Of a stretch of DNA of 64,000 nt, positions 45,648-57,222 are shown in pieces; positions within the stretch are counted from its first letter, which is position 1, and every line of letters begins with the position of its first letter. The DNA is from Chloranthus sessilifolius. Taxonomy: Eukaryota > Streptophyta > Magnoliopsida > Chloranthales > Chloranthaceae. The translations under genes were made by a program, and so were the position numbers. The DNA lies in the NCBI GenBank assembly GCA_021018995.1, contig CM037584.1:145779317-145843316 (forward strand). The letters are read 5' to 3'. Below the pieces are notes generated by a model. It searched no databases. It saw only the letters and a list, made by a program, of their open reading frames with translations, and was not told where the DNA came from.

Positions 45648-47502
45648 AGATAGATTCTAACTAGATTGTACCTAGGAATTTCTCTGTTTCTTTTACAACT
45701 ATTTTTGTACATTTCTAATTTTTCATAGACTTTTCTCCTGTCTTTACTATCTTGCTTTGCCTGTGTGTGTTTTGTTCCCTGTTCTTTCCTTTTCTTTTAG
45801 CCTCATTAGTTCTGCTGCACATTCACTTTGAACCAGTGAGGACACTGCTCCTCATAGGTTTGGGGGCATGTCAGGCAGACCCTGCCAATGGAATAGCTAA
45901 CGTAAGTGCAGCATACTCATCTGAGCAATATGGAAATGGACCTCTGTTCACTTAAGAATCATGAAATTAAGAAGTTTAAAATTTATGCAAACCTTGGACA
46001 TTATAAACTTCTAATATTCCGCATTTCCATGATAATATCACCAAAGAAACCTACTTGTATCAGCACTTAGTGAATCATTAGAGAGAGAAAAAGGTGAGGA
46101 CATACTTGAAAGTTCAAAGGATGACCATAACCAGTGAGAATTGGGCCTACAAAATTTTTCTATTCTTTGAGGAGTAACTAAGGCATTTCTTTTAGTTCTA
46201 AGGAATGTTGATCCAAGTTAGGTAACTCCAAGTTGAAACAACCGACAAGACTCATGAGACCTAGGAAAGGATCAAGGCCTTCTCTTGGACAGTTTGAGCC
46301 TAAAAAGACCAATCCTAAAGCAACTGCCCTTGTCCATACCCCCCTTTGAGCTTTAAATCCTAAATTTCTTCAAAATACACCTGAGTACTTGAATCTGAAC
46401 CTATGAACCTGATTCAACCTACCCTCACTCTAAGAATTCAGAAGGTAAAGGAGAAAGAGTTGAAGATGGACTACCTATGGTCAACATTAGGTGAATGGAG
46501 AAGAAGGATCTCAAAAATCTAGCAGTATGGTAACTGAGAACATGGTGGCATTTCTGAAAAGCAAAAACAAAATAAAAAGAAGGAAACTCCAGTAAAAAGA
46601 ACCAAAAATAATAATGAAGAGGAATAAGGGAGAAGTCAAGAGGAACTTTCATTGGAAAAATCAAAATCAAGAAGAGAAACTGATCACTTCAAATCAGAAA
46701 ATCTCAAAGAAGATGAAGGGAGTTGAATTATGGAAGGTGAAGTCATGAACCACCTCTGTGACCTACTGATTTCTCAAATTGGAACCCCTTTTCAACCTTC
46801 CATTCTTTTTAACCCTATCTCATATGCCACATTACAACCCAGTTAAAAGCCCTTGTGATCCAAAGATGAGTGAGCTGTCACGTGAAGATAAGGAATTATC
46901 CAATCTATGGTGAGGAACTGCCAATGATGTCAGCACTTAAGAACTCTGCCTATGCTCATGCTTACAAACCCATTTGGGGGATGTAACTGCTCTTGAGCCT
47001 GTGAAAAAATGAACCCCTCAATAAACCTTTATGAGAGTATGCCCTGCAAAGTTTTCTTTTGGGTCTGAACTTGAATGCATTATGTATGACCTTAACCTAA
47101 TTTTTTGACATAAGGATAAGCTCAGTGCTGACACACACTTATGCAGTTTTCTGTGATTGCAAACTATTTGGAAATGTTGTGCAATCATGAGAGTTTATGT
47201 TGTTTAAGTTACTGTGCAACCAATGAATTAAATTTCTTTTATGTGTACTGATTCAAGAGTAGACTAAATCTGATTCCTTAACTGCTCATTGGATGATATT
47301 GCACTTTTGTTAACTGTTTCATTTGAGAAGTTTGTGGGTGTCTTCACTGAAAACCCTCAGGAGACTTCACTCCTCCACTAGGGATCACCTAGGGGTTTAA
47401 AAGGCTTGGTACATATGCTAAATGTATCCGTGCTTCCTACGAAAGTGGCATTTAATTTTTAGAGTAGATTTAATGTAGCTTTGCTAAGGGACTAGCAAAG
47501 AT
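45648..47502 (+). other. 3' untranslated region of D
   Basis: No gene. It has a polypurine-like AGGTTTGGGGGCAT block at 45855-45868, and its last part (47343-47516) matches 24318-24486 of element I, including CACTAGGGATCACCTAGGGG and GACTAGCAAAG. Confidence 0.7.
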
Positions 47503-47516
47503 TAGGTTTGGGGGTG
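47503..47516 (+). other. Polypurine tract of D
   Basis: TAGGTTTGGGGGTG directly before the 3' LTR, nearly identical to that of element I. Confidence 0.8.
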
Positions 47517-50043
47517 TGTTCAGACCTGAAAAGTACCACTTTTCACTCCTTAACTTAACCTTTGATTAGACCCTTAGCCACCTAATAAGTTCTTGTTAAG
47601 TGTTTTGTGTAGGTAATAATCAGTAGTGAAATAAGGCCAAGAATCCTGTTAAGGAGCCTGCTTCGGCACCAGATATCCCTCAGAAGAATGAACTCTGAAT
47701 CTAGGCCTAAAATGAGCCTCACGCAGCTGACCCAAGCTTTAGAGGATTCAGGAGAAATATGCCTCGCACAGTTCAACTGAGATTCCCAAGACTTTATAGC
47801 AACCTCTCGCGCAGATGAGTGACTGAAGAGCTTCAGAAACTCAAACTCGCGCAGCTCTCGTGAAGCTCAAGAGTAGAACACATCGCACAAGTTCACGTAG
47901 TTCAAAGCAGACCTCTCTCAATCTCGCACAGTTCGCTCAGAACGGCTGAGGAGAGAGAGCATCAGAAGAACACCTCGCGCAGTTCTCGCGCCATTCAAGA
48001 AAGAAAACATCCTGGTGAAGGCAAAGCCAACCTCGCGAAGATCAAGTGAGACATAGAACCTCGTGCAGTTCAGAACTCAGTAGAGCCTCGTGAGGTAACT
48101 CGTGAAGTCTAGTAAAGAGAAGTGCTCGCGAAGTTCTCGCGCTGCTCAAATTCACTCTCGCGAAGATCAGCCCAACGAAGACCGAGCGACCTCGCGACTG
48201 CTTGAATTTCAACCCCGCGACACTTGAGACTGTGTTTTCTATTCAACCTCACAAAGCCAAATCCAGCGAGAGCACAATTCTCTACCGCGCGACTGCCTGA
48301 AGAGCAAACCAAGGCAACCTCGCGACGCCTGAAGCTTCAGTGTCAAATCATCCTAGTGAAGAGCAAAGAGCTACCACGCGACAAGTCTGGGAAACTACAG
48401 CTACCTAGCTAAGCTCTAACCCTTAAACTTCCATCACTTCAGCAGAGGACCTTTTGGGTATTTCCAATGATTAGGGCACGCACTCCAATGCTCAAATATC
48501 TGTGCACGCACCCTGAGGCATCCAAGGATCATTATTAGGCCACGTGGCATCATTAAAATTAGGGTTTCCTAACCCTAATGCGCCGCCACCCCACTACTAT
48601 ATCAACCCATACCTAGCTTAGGTTTAGGTATCTGGGAACCCATCTCAGATCATTTTTTCTTTTCTCTTTCTTTTTAGCAGTAAGTAATTTTCTTTTTCTT
48701 TCCTTCTCTCCATAGTCTAGCACTTGCTGGCTATGCCTTTGTATGTGTTTTTGAATTAGATCAATGGAAGTTCTGTAATAGGATCTGTACTTTGTGGGAT
48801 TGGTGTTTATGTGTGAGATGCTCTGTGCAAGGCTGCTGCCTTGTGATCCGCCATTGCTTTGGCTGTATTTCAAAGCAATGGAGGACTGATTCTAAGGGCC
48901 ATTCAGATCCAAGTGACCTGTGTGTCTGGGCTATCATGGTCCTACCGCCTTAGCCCCACCACAGGACCCACTAAATCTGAAATCCCCATGGGAGCTTGAG
49001 CTGGTAGCCTTGTGAGCATGGTGGCAGCAACGATATTCTTGTTTTGTTTTGGGCTCCGTGAGGTGGATAACCTCTGGGATAGTCTGTGACCATTTAAGTG
49101 GACAGATTATAGTCTTAAGGTGATTCTAATCCACCAATCTAAGATGGATCCTTCTTCTTTACACCTGAGCTTGTAGAAGCCTGGTGAGAGATTTTACAGA
49201 GGCAGACTCCCCTATATTTGTATAGATCTGCCATCAGATGTTGGATCTGATCTAGTTATAGAGATTATAGGCTGATGACTGGACCATTGTAGCCTTGCTC
49301 AAGCAATGGATAGCTAGATCGAAGGTTGTACTCAATCTCTTGCTGGTTCTATGTGTCTGGGCTATCATGGTCCTACAGCCTTAGCCCCACATATAGAACT
49401 TTAGAGGTTGAGGTTCTCTATGGATTCTTGAGTTGGTAGCCTGGATGAAATAGTGCCTGCAATGATTTACTTGTTATGTTTTGACCCATCCCTGGATAGT
49501 GTCTCCCCTATGGGATAATCTGTGACCATTTAAGTGGACAGGTTATAGCCTTAAGGGTGGAATCATGGCAGAGTGATGGGTTGGATCCTTCCTCTTCAAT
49601 GGTGATAATGTAGCCTCTGGACAGGATTTCTATCACATCAGATCTAAATCTGAGTTATAAAACTTCTCTGACCTTAGCTCAATAACGTACTTCTCACCCT
49701 TTTTATACTTATTTTCCACACTCCATCCATCCTCTTAACCCTTTCTGTAGTTTAGATATTAAAATACTTAGAATAAGTGACCTTAAACTCCCCTCCTTCT
49801 AGGACTGCCAGATCTGTAGACAGATCTGGAGGGACTACTAGAGATGGCTCCCTTGGAGCTCTAGATCACCTTTCCCTGTGGGACAAACTCTTACTTATCA
49901 AAACTTGCTACAAAGGACCCTGTATCTTGCAGGTCTAGGACTTCTGAGTTGTGCTGGATGCACCCCCTGTTTTACTCTGTCTTTGATTTTTAAATAACTT
50001 TCACCACCAACCAATAATGTAAGCACACCAGAAGTCATCAACA
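47517..50043 (+). repeat. 3' LTR of D
   Basis: 2527 bases, ends ATCAACA, followed by CCTTG. It has an extra segment of about 25-30 bases near 48175-48245 compared with the 5' LTR. Confidence 0.95.
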
Positions 50044-50048
50044 CCTTG

Positions 50049-50937
50049 ACTCTCAATTGATGGTATCCATATCTCAAATCGATCTTGGAGAAATACCTTG
50101 GTCCTTGCAGTTGGTCAAATAAGTCATCTATCCTAGGCAAAGGATACCTATTCTTTATAGTGAGTTTGTTTAATTGTCGATAGTCAATGCACAAATGCAT
50201 TGACTCATCTTTCTTCTTTACAAATAAGATCGGTGCCCCCCATGGAGACACGCTCGGTCTAGCAAACCCTTTGTCCATGAGCTCTTGTAACTGCTCTTTC
50301 AACTCCTTCAACTCAGCAGGTGCCATTCTATATGGTGCTTTAGAAACAGGCTCCGTTCCTGGTGCTAAGTCGATGGCGAACTCAACTTCTCTATCTGGAG
50401 GTAATCTGGGTAATTCTTCCGGAAACACATCAGCGAAGTCTCGCACAACTGCTATCTCCAAAATAATATTCTTCTCTTCCTTATCCTCCTTCAAGAATGC
50501 CAAGTATCTACTACAACCTTTTCTGATCAAGCGCTCGGCTTTGACTGCAGAGATAAGTGGCATATACATCGATCTCTCTCCTCGAAATCGAAACGATCTC
50601 CTTGTGTTAGGTCTAAAAATGATGACCTTATTCTTGCAATCCACGGTTTCACAATGAGTCGACAACCAATCCATGCCAAGGATCATGTTGAATCCTTACA
50701 TGTCTAACATAATTAAATTTGCCAGTAGTTCAAAGACGTCTCTATCTATGATTCTGATAATCACGAATTTGCAAACCTTTTCGGTATCAACCGTTTTCTC
50801 AGTCGGAACAGTCACAGTTAACACAAAGTCTAACTCCCCTGGGTTGACTTTCATCTTCTTTGTGAAGCGAGGGGTAGTAAATGAGTGGGTAGACCCCAGG
50901 TCTATCAACACTCGAGCTTCATATGTCGCATCGCATC
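50049..50937 (-). pseudogene. Pol of A, first part: protease and RT front
   Basis: Minus frame: ATYEARVLIDLGSTHSF (protease active site DLGS), then a stop after LIMLDM where Gln is expected, [19 protein letters not shown], and the reverse transcriptase front ([46 protein letters not shown]). Coding homology stops at 50049, where D begins; it resumes at 39155. Apart from the single stop this half is open for more than 200 codons. Confidence 0.93.
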
Positions 50938-51107
50938 CTTTCTCATAATTTTGTAACGTACTTAGTCACACACACACATATATATAATGTATACCATCAT
51001 ACCAAAATTATTACATACAGGTTCTTTTCTATTTTCTATATGGATGCACCTTCTCTATCTAAAAATTTTTCAAGAGTTAAAATTCTTTATTTAAAAGAAG
51101 TTCTCAC
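50938..51107 (-). other. Putative intron between gag and protease of A
   Basis: Gag homology ends ATTCAAG/GTGAGAAC and protease homology resumes just after GAGAAAG/GATGCGA. The 170 bases between are AT-rich with a TATATATGTGTGTGTG tract and are closed. The position and a short internal block are shared with B. Confidence 0.5.
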
Positions 51108-52520
51108 CTTGGATCACATCGTTTGTATTTTGGGCCTCTTGAGCTATGACTGCATAGGCTCTCCCTTGGACGATCGGCTTCCTCGATTGTATAGGTCGTA
51201 GCATAGAAGCTGGAGCCATCTTTTCCTTGTATTCCTCAGGGCAATCTTTGATCAAGTGGCCCACCTTGCCACATTTAAAATACCTCTGAGTACCTAGCCT
51301 ACAGTCTGCCATCTTGTGAGACTTGCTACACTTCGCACAAGTCTCCTGCAGTGTGAAAGATGCAGCTCGTAAGAAACTCTGTGTAATTGTAGCTCTGGTA
51401 GTGATAGCAGGGCTCTCATATCGTATCAGTCTCCCCGACGCGAGCAATGAAAATCTCTGCTGGTTACTCTGCTGTGCCAGTCTTCCATAACCTCCTTGGA
51501 ACGGTGGTCTCTGACTAGATGCTACGAATCTCAGTTTTTTGTTCACCGGCTTATAGTTCCCAGTTTTGCCTTAGTCTACATTTCCCCTTCCTTATTGTTC
51601 CCTCTGACGGTATCAATTATTATTTTCTTCTTCGACAACCAACGCTTTACTCATGACCTCTCCATAGGTCTTCAGTTGAAACGTTGCTACTCCTCCTCTA
51701 ACTTCCGGTCTCAAGCCTTGTTGATACCTTTTTGCTCTCATCACCTCCGTAATCACATAATCGGGAGCAAAACGAGCTAGTCACATGAATTCCACTCCAT
51801 ACTCTCTAACAGTCATCTTCCCTTGCACGAGTTACAAGAACTGTATCTCCATTTGATTTCTCACCACTTCTGGGAAATACTGTTTGTTGAACTCTCCAAC
51901 AAATTCATCCCACATCCAGGGCAAATCTGGGGTCTCCTGAGCCCTAGTCCGTGAAACGGACTTCTACCAAGGCCCAGCCTCCCCATCTAACATGTAGGTT
52001 GTCCAACGGATGCTCTAGTCCTCTATGCATGTGAGCACACTAAATACTTTCTCCATTTCACTCAGCCAGTTCTCAGCTGCCCTGGGCTCTGCCTGCCTCG
52101 AAAAGCTAGGAGGTCTCATCCTCCTAAACTCAGCAAACGTAGAAGACACTGGCAGTGTCATAGCCACTGGAGGTATCGACGGCTGATGTTGCTCATGGGC
52201 AGTATGAGCTGCCAATGATGCTGCCTGTTGTGCCATGGCAGTCGCCATGGTTTCCATAGTGTGCATCATCCTCTGACGCTCCTCTCTATCTTCATTTCTT
52301 TCTCTGACTCTCTCTTGTTCCCTCTGATCTCGATCCTGACAATCTCGATCCTGATTCTCTGCCTGATCTTGGCTCCCTTGGCCACCACTGTCGGAAGCCC
52401 CTCTATCTCCTATAGGCACTCGATTTATATCTAAGATAATCATCTTGACTACGCAAGCTTCTACAATGACCGCTCCTGGGTCGGCCACTTCCTCTAGAAG
52501 AGATAACGGTCTACACGTGA
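51108..52520 (-). pseudogene. Gag of chromovirus A
   Basis: Minus strand. The basic start RGSGRPRSG lies one frame away from the long open part, so there is a frameshift near 52440. Then DINRVPIGDRG, a charged region (RDQREQERVRERNEDREERQ), STFAEFRRMRPPSFS, AAENWLSEMEKVF, and past several breaks (51550-52015) the Cys motifs CAKCSKSHKMADC and FKCGKVGHLIKDC; the first Cys of the second knuckle is Phe (RYFKC context). It ends GRAYAVIAQEAQNTNDVIQG, parallel to GRAYAINTPDVQTNNEFIQG in B. The ATG expected before RGSG is not evident. Confidence 0.88.
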
Positions 52521-52590
52521 AACCAAAGTTTCATTAGCAGAAGTCCCTATGCTCTGACAAAATAATGATTGTCAAAATTTTTAAAAGAAA

Positions 52591-52605
52591 TGCTTTGATA
52601 CCAAC
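52591..52605 (-). other. Primer-binding site of A (tRNA-Met type)
   Basis: Minus strand AGTTGGTATCAAAGC adjoining the LTR end; same type as in B. Confidence 0.85.
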
Positions 52606-55161
52606 TGTGACTGCCTAGATTTTGGACCCCAAAACCTGTGCCATCGGCATGATCCTCAAGACCGTGCTCCATTCATCTATACGAAACATTGGTAAAGCAA
52701 GCAATAACTAGACATGATAAAACAATTAACTGAATAATGCGGAAACTAATATGCTAATCTAGGTATAACCTCAAAAGATAGTTCTGCTTTCATGCCAACA
52801 CATGAACAGAGAACCGATCCGAACCATCAGTGATGAACAGATCACCTCAGATGGTTCGCCAAAAGAATTATATTAATTTAATTACATTTCCCAAAACGTA
52901 AGGCTTGACATACCAAGCCGCACAATAAGCTCTCAAAACTCACTCTATCAAAGTGCTCAGCAGAGTCTCTTAAAAGAAGTCCTCGGGGGGAGGCTCTAAC
53001 TCGTCCCCGGGCATGTAATCTGAATCACCCGGATCCGCATCTCTCGAAATCTCAGCAGCTGCAAGCAAGGGACCTGCGACGTATAGTCTAAAGGGTGAGC
53101 TACATCCTAGCTTAATAGGGAACAATACAATGAACATATAAGTTAAATCCTCAGATATATTTCATGATATGATAGCATGATGTATCTATGAACTAAGTGG
53201 AAAAATAGTTTAAAGAGTTACATATGCATTGAAGTTTACTAGTGGTTTACATGTTACATTTATTATCAACTGTTCATGAACTACACTAAAAAGGCCTAAA
53301 GAAACTTAAATCCTCAACTAAAGTAATCCCCGAGCAATATAGCATCGAGCCCCGATGGAATACCCTCCATCATCGTCTAGATAGGCAGTTGTTATGAATA
53401 TATTACTTGAATACTATCCAGGTCCCTTTCTCAAAGGCGATGGGGTCTAATGTCATCTAAACATCCCTAGGATGTGCTACTGTGTATGGATAGACCGCCG
53501 TACCGGTGTACGGATTGGCCGCCGTACCGGTCACAGATATTCTACCGAGTCAGTCGTGGGTATCCCACCACATCGGTGGAATATTCTGTTCAAACTTTAA
53601 AGAACAAAAATATCAGGTGCTTTACATATAGTTATTCACCGTGTAAATATGCTACTTTATATCAATTAGGCCTTATCAGTCTTTGTTCAATCTTACTTTA
53701 CAATCTCTCTTACATCCTTGGGATGTCTAAATTACTCGCATCACACTGATGCCTTTATCACTTTCTCATCCCCTGGGGATGTCTCATTTTCATATGCTTA
53801 CTTGGTGTCACACACACACACATACTGAAAAGATTATATGATTAAGCATATTCATTTCATTGGTGTATCACACACACACACACATAGAGATGATATGATT
53901 CATTTCATTTCTATATCACTATATACATGCTCTTGAAATCAAAGTATATATTCAAGGTGCTCCCTACCTCACAGCAGTTCTGATAATCTAAAACGCCTCA
54001 TCGTCTCTCAGATGATCCAATACAACGATTACATGCCAACCTATATTGCATGTGTAAAAAAACTCTTGGAAAAAACTATAAGAATCTTTGAGGACCATAG
54101 CTCCCAAGAGCAGCTAAAATAGTATAAAAACCTATGTAATAGCTCTTGCGAGCGAGCATTGTTCCTTGTGTGAGCAAGCACTAATCATCACTCGAGTGAG
54201 CACTAATCATCGCGCGAGTGATGATAATTGAGGCATCTGAAAGTCACCCGAACCCTCGCTCGCGTGAGCCCCCTTTTACAAAATGTCCTCGCTTGAGCGA
54301 GCACAGAACATATTTTGGTTATATAAAATATATACATTCACTCGAGCAGTTATAAACAAGGCACTTGACCTCGCTCGAGCGATAACAATCGAGGCACCTG
54401 TAGGTCACGCGAGCCCTCGCTAGCGCGAGCTTCCCTTTCACAAAGGGCCTCACTTGAGCAAGTCCAGAACATTTTAATCTATATAATTTATCCTTCCTCG
54501 CACGAGCGAGCTATTTTAACCGCTCGCGCGAGGAGCGACCACAGTTATTGCTTAATCTTTTTCGAGAACTCATCTTCTACCTCATTTAATACCCTATTAA
54601 AAACCCATAGAATTTAACTACATTATTAATACTCTATTTAAAGCGTATATAAACCTTAAAACATACCTTAAGTCATTAGATGTCATCTGGATTTGTCAAC
54701 ACAAATGAAGAGGGTTTCAACAACCCCTCTTCCAACCCCTTTCTAGATCATCCACTAACTCAAATCCACAAGATCCTTTCAAATTTCTTCACCACACGCT
54801 CCTCCTCCTATGTATTTAAGATCCATAAAGTGGATCTTGTCTCTTAATCACAAGAAGACTTCTTCCTCTAATCTTCTTTTACAAAACCTTCTCTTCATTC
54901 TCTTTGTTTTACTCTCTCTCTATCTAAACTCAATAGGACCTGTATGGGAGACTCCTCCCCTTTTTCTCCTATCTAGTGAGAACTAGTGTGTTTCACACAC
55001 ACACACGTGTTAGATGTTTTTCCTTCACAAGGCTCACATACAAGACACCTACACCTAGTAGTATACAAAAATAGATGTGGTTCACTTGTTCCCCACATAC
55101 ACTCCTACATCGTGTAAATCACACGTGACCTGCACGTGTCACGAAAATTTGGGTTATTACA
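52606..55161 (-). repeat. 5' LTR of A
   Basis: 2556 bases, minus strand TGTAATAACCC...GGCAGTCACA. CTCGAGCGAG-type words at 54140-54535. It has a ~70-base segment near 53490-53580, with three CCGTACCGGT words, that is not in the 3' LTR. Confidence 0.95.
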
Positions 55162-56400
55162 GATAGGGAAGAAAATATGGGAATGGTGCCAACTCTCAGG
55201 ATGGGAGTGTAGGAATCATCAGCAATGCGAACCTAAGCTGGAGAAGTAGAAGGATAATAAAGAGAGTACCCTTGAGACTAACCTATCATGTGATCAGTAG
55301 CCCCTGCGTCAATGACCCAATTGGGAGAACAAGAAGTAGTGGTCGCAGTGAAGGTAGATGAATCAGAAGTACCTGGTGCCTCAGAAGCAGATGTCGAGAT
55401 CCCTGTATGCTCCATAAGAGGAGGCTGTGAGGCACGGTGCTCATAGGCGCGAAATAACTCTGTCATTTGCAATTTAGGGGAGCTCACTGGATCACTAGCA
55501 AAAGTAGCCTCAGGAGAGTCAACAATTGCAGTATAACCAGAAGATGCATATCTAGGTTGATAACCCTCTGGATAATCATGAAGACGATAACAATGATCAT
55601 GGTCATGTCCCGTAAGGCCACAATGCAAGCATGTGAGAGTAGAGCGACCTCCTCAAACACCACGATCACCTCGATCATGCCTACCACCTCTATCACTCCA
55701 CCAACCTCTGCTTCCAAGGGAACGAGTATCTGACGTAAAAGTGGCCAGCTCAGGTGGAGCAGAGGTGATCAAAGCACTGGTAAACATAATAAGACGACGC
55801 TACTCCTCAGTAAATAACATCCCATAGATTGTGCTCAACGAAGGAAGAGGTCTCGTAGTGAGTATCTGAGTGCGTGTTTGCTCGTAGTCAGATCATAAAC
55901 CACCAAGAAACTTATAGATCTGGTCTCTTTCAAGTCGGTTTGCCAACTTGGATCCCACCTCCTCTTCAAACTCAAATAAAGGCTCATAATGACTGAGCTC
56001 CTCTCTCATACTTTGAAGTATACTATAATACTCCCCCATAGAGGCATCTCCCTGCTTACACTCAAAGATTATCTGCTTGAGTTGATATATGCGTGTATAT
56101 GATCAGAAGGAGCAAACGTGTCAGCCAGCTTGGCCCATAGCTTGGCTGCATAATCATAGAACATGAAGGTTATGTATATGGAGGGGTCCATAGAATTTAG
56201 TAACCATCTAAGAGTGATGGCATTATCGACGTCCCACTTTTTGGCCTCACTAGCACTAGTGCTAGGCCTAGGGGTAGCCCCTGTCAACAAACTCATTTTA
56301 TACGACCCTGAATATAAAGGGTGGTGGCCTTTTTCCATTTCAAAAGATTTATAGAATTCAATTTTAGAGAGGTGATGGTGGGGGGTAAATACTCTCCACT
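55162..56400 (-). pseudogene. Copia gag and protease
   Basis: Minus strand: a UBN2-type gag block (EAKKWDVDNAITLRWLLNSM, AAKLWAKLADTFA), continuing after a frame change near 56072 with MREELSHYEPLFEFEEEVG and RDQIYKFLGGL, then a zinc knuckle CLHCGLTGHDHDHC (about 55600-55640) and the protease active site WVIDAGATDHMIG (55278-55320), where DAGA stands for the usual DSGA/DSGAT. After the protease start the frame runs to VRIADDSYTPILRVG and meets the A insertion at 55161. Internal stops occur after GGL, TEE and RGV. The start upstream of ATG 56338 is unclear; SKIEFYKSFE precedes it in frame. Confidence 0.9.
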
Positions 56401-57011
56401 CATATTTTTATACCCTTCGGTCATTGTAATTTACAAATAACCCCAAGGGAAGAGAATATTGCCTTCTTTTTTTAAACAAGAAAAATAATCCCTAATCAAT
56501 AAGAGAATCAACAATATATGAAATCTGCTATGGTATCTTTAGTAGATAGCACTGGTTGCTATAAGTCCATTGAAAAACAATACTTGATGCTTGACTAATG
56601 TCGAAACATAAACAAAACAGTATTTTCTGTTGAGAAAAAAAGGATAAAATCAGGATGTAAAAGGAAAAAATTCAAATGTGATCCAAACGAGACGAAATCA
56701 CTCCCAAACAGTCCCTAATAAAGAATCGATTCATTTCCAAGCTATCTTGTTGCAGATTTGATGAACACAAGAAGCAAAAAGAAAATCGTGAAACTGCCAA
56801 AAAAATGGGATACAAAGATCCCTTCGAACCCTAAAAGATCACGCCATCTCGTTGTGCTCTAGAAGAACAGAATCCCCAGAATAAAAAAACCGATCAGAAT
56901 GGACTAGAGTTAGGGTCAAAATATGGTCGACCAGATTGACTTTGCTGACGTCAGCATGGCATGCTAACGTCATCATAGATGAAGTGGGTGATGGGTCAAC
57001 CTTCTGATGAA
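56401..57011 (-). other. Copia leader region
   Basis: No convincing frame. It lies between the primer site and the recognisable gag block and may hold a degraded gag N-terminus. Confidence 0.5.
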
Positions 57012-57026
57012 CATGCTTTGATACCA
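57012..57026 (-). other. Primer-binding site of the Copia element
   Basis: Minus strand TGGTATCAAAGCATG, tRNA-Met type, seven bases inside the LTR end. Confidence 0.85.
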
Positions 57027-57033
57027 AAAAGAT

Positions 57034-57222
57034 TGTGGGTGTTATGTAGGTGGTTTAGGGTTTAAGTTTAGAGAGAGAGAGAGAGAAAGAAAGAGAGGAA
57101 AAGGCTTAGTGAGTTCAATGTTCTCACTAGCATTAATATTTATATTAAGTGAGAGGTTACATGCACATCCTATATTAATAGATACACCCACACTCTAACT
57201 AACTTCAGTAACATTACTAACA
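57034..57222 (-). repeat. 5' LTR of the Copia element
   Basis: 189 bases on the minus strand, TGTTAGTAATG...ACACCCACA, with a GA microsatellite (57068-57088). The flank GTATG (57223-57227) should be one copy of its duplication; the other is outside the window. Confidence 0.8.

Larger units (their letters stand above)
39161..50043 (+). mobile_element. Non-autonomous LTR element D
   Basis: Complete plus-strand element in the reverse transcriptase of A: LTRs 39161-41663 and 47517-50043 (TGTTAAGACC or TGTTCAGACC to ATCAACA), duplication CCTTG at 39156-39160 and 50044-50048. The 5.85-kb interior has a tRNA-Asp-type primer site, an inverted duplication, an aORF-like frame, a long Pro-rich region and a polypurine tract, but no protease, reverse transcriptase or integrase. 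The last ~170 bases before the 3' LTR match Athila-like element I, pointing to that group as the source of enzymes. The LTRs differ at roughly one base in 25 over their first 120 bases, nearly all transitions. Confidence 0.95.
31894..55161 (-). mobile_element. Chromovirus A (Ty3/Gypsy, Tekay/Del-like)
   Basis: Full-length minus-strand element: 5' LTR 52606-55161, 3' LTR 31894-34341, inserted in the Copia element. The flanks are AACAG (31889-31893) and GATAG (55162-55166), which differ by two transitions, so the duplication is probable but decayed. Order on the minus strand: tRNA-Met primer site, gag, putative intron, protease, reverse transcriptase (split by D), RNase H, complete integrase with chromodomain-like tail, CG-word block, aORF, purine tract. 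Without D it is about 12.4 kb, close to the size of B. It is the best-preserved pol in the window. Confidence 0.95.
7061..57222 (-). mobile_element. Ty1/Copia element, split by two Gypsy insertions
   Basis: Minus strand. Its 5' LTR is 57034-57222; gag and protease lie at 55162-56400; the integrase front is at 31175-31893 and its catalytic end at 7061-7227. The reading passes across both insertions at matching positions: Ser-Leu before A joins a VLHI-like block after it, and HDII before B joins PQFSHPYTPQQNG after it. Reverse transcriptase and RNase H are not in the window and should lie farther left. Enclosing B and A makes this the oldest element of the central block. Confidence 0.85.

Noticed and set aside
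55467..55827. Plus-strand frames over the Copia gag
   Set aside because: Antisense shadows of the zinc-knuckle region of Copia gag.
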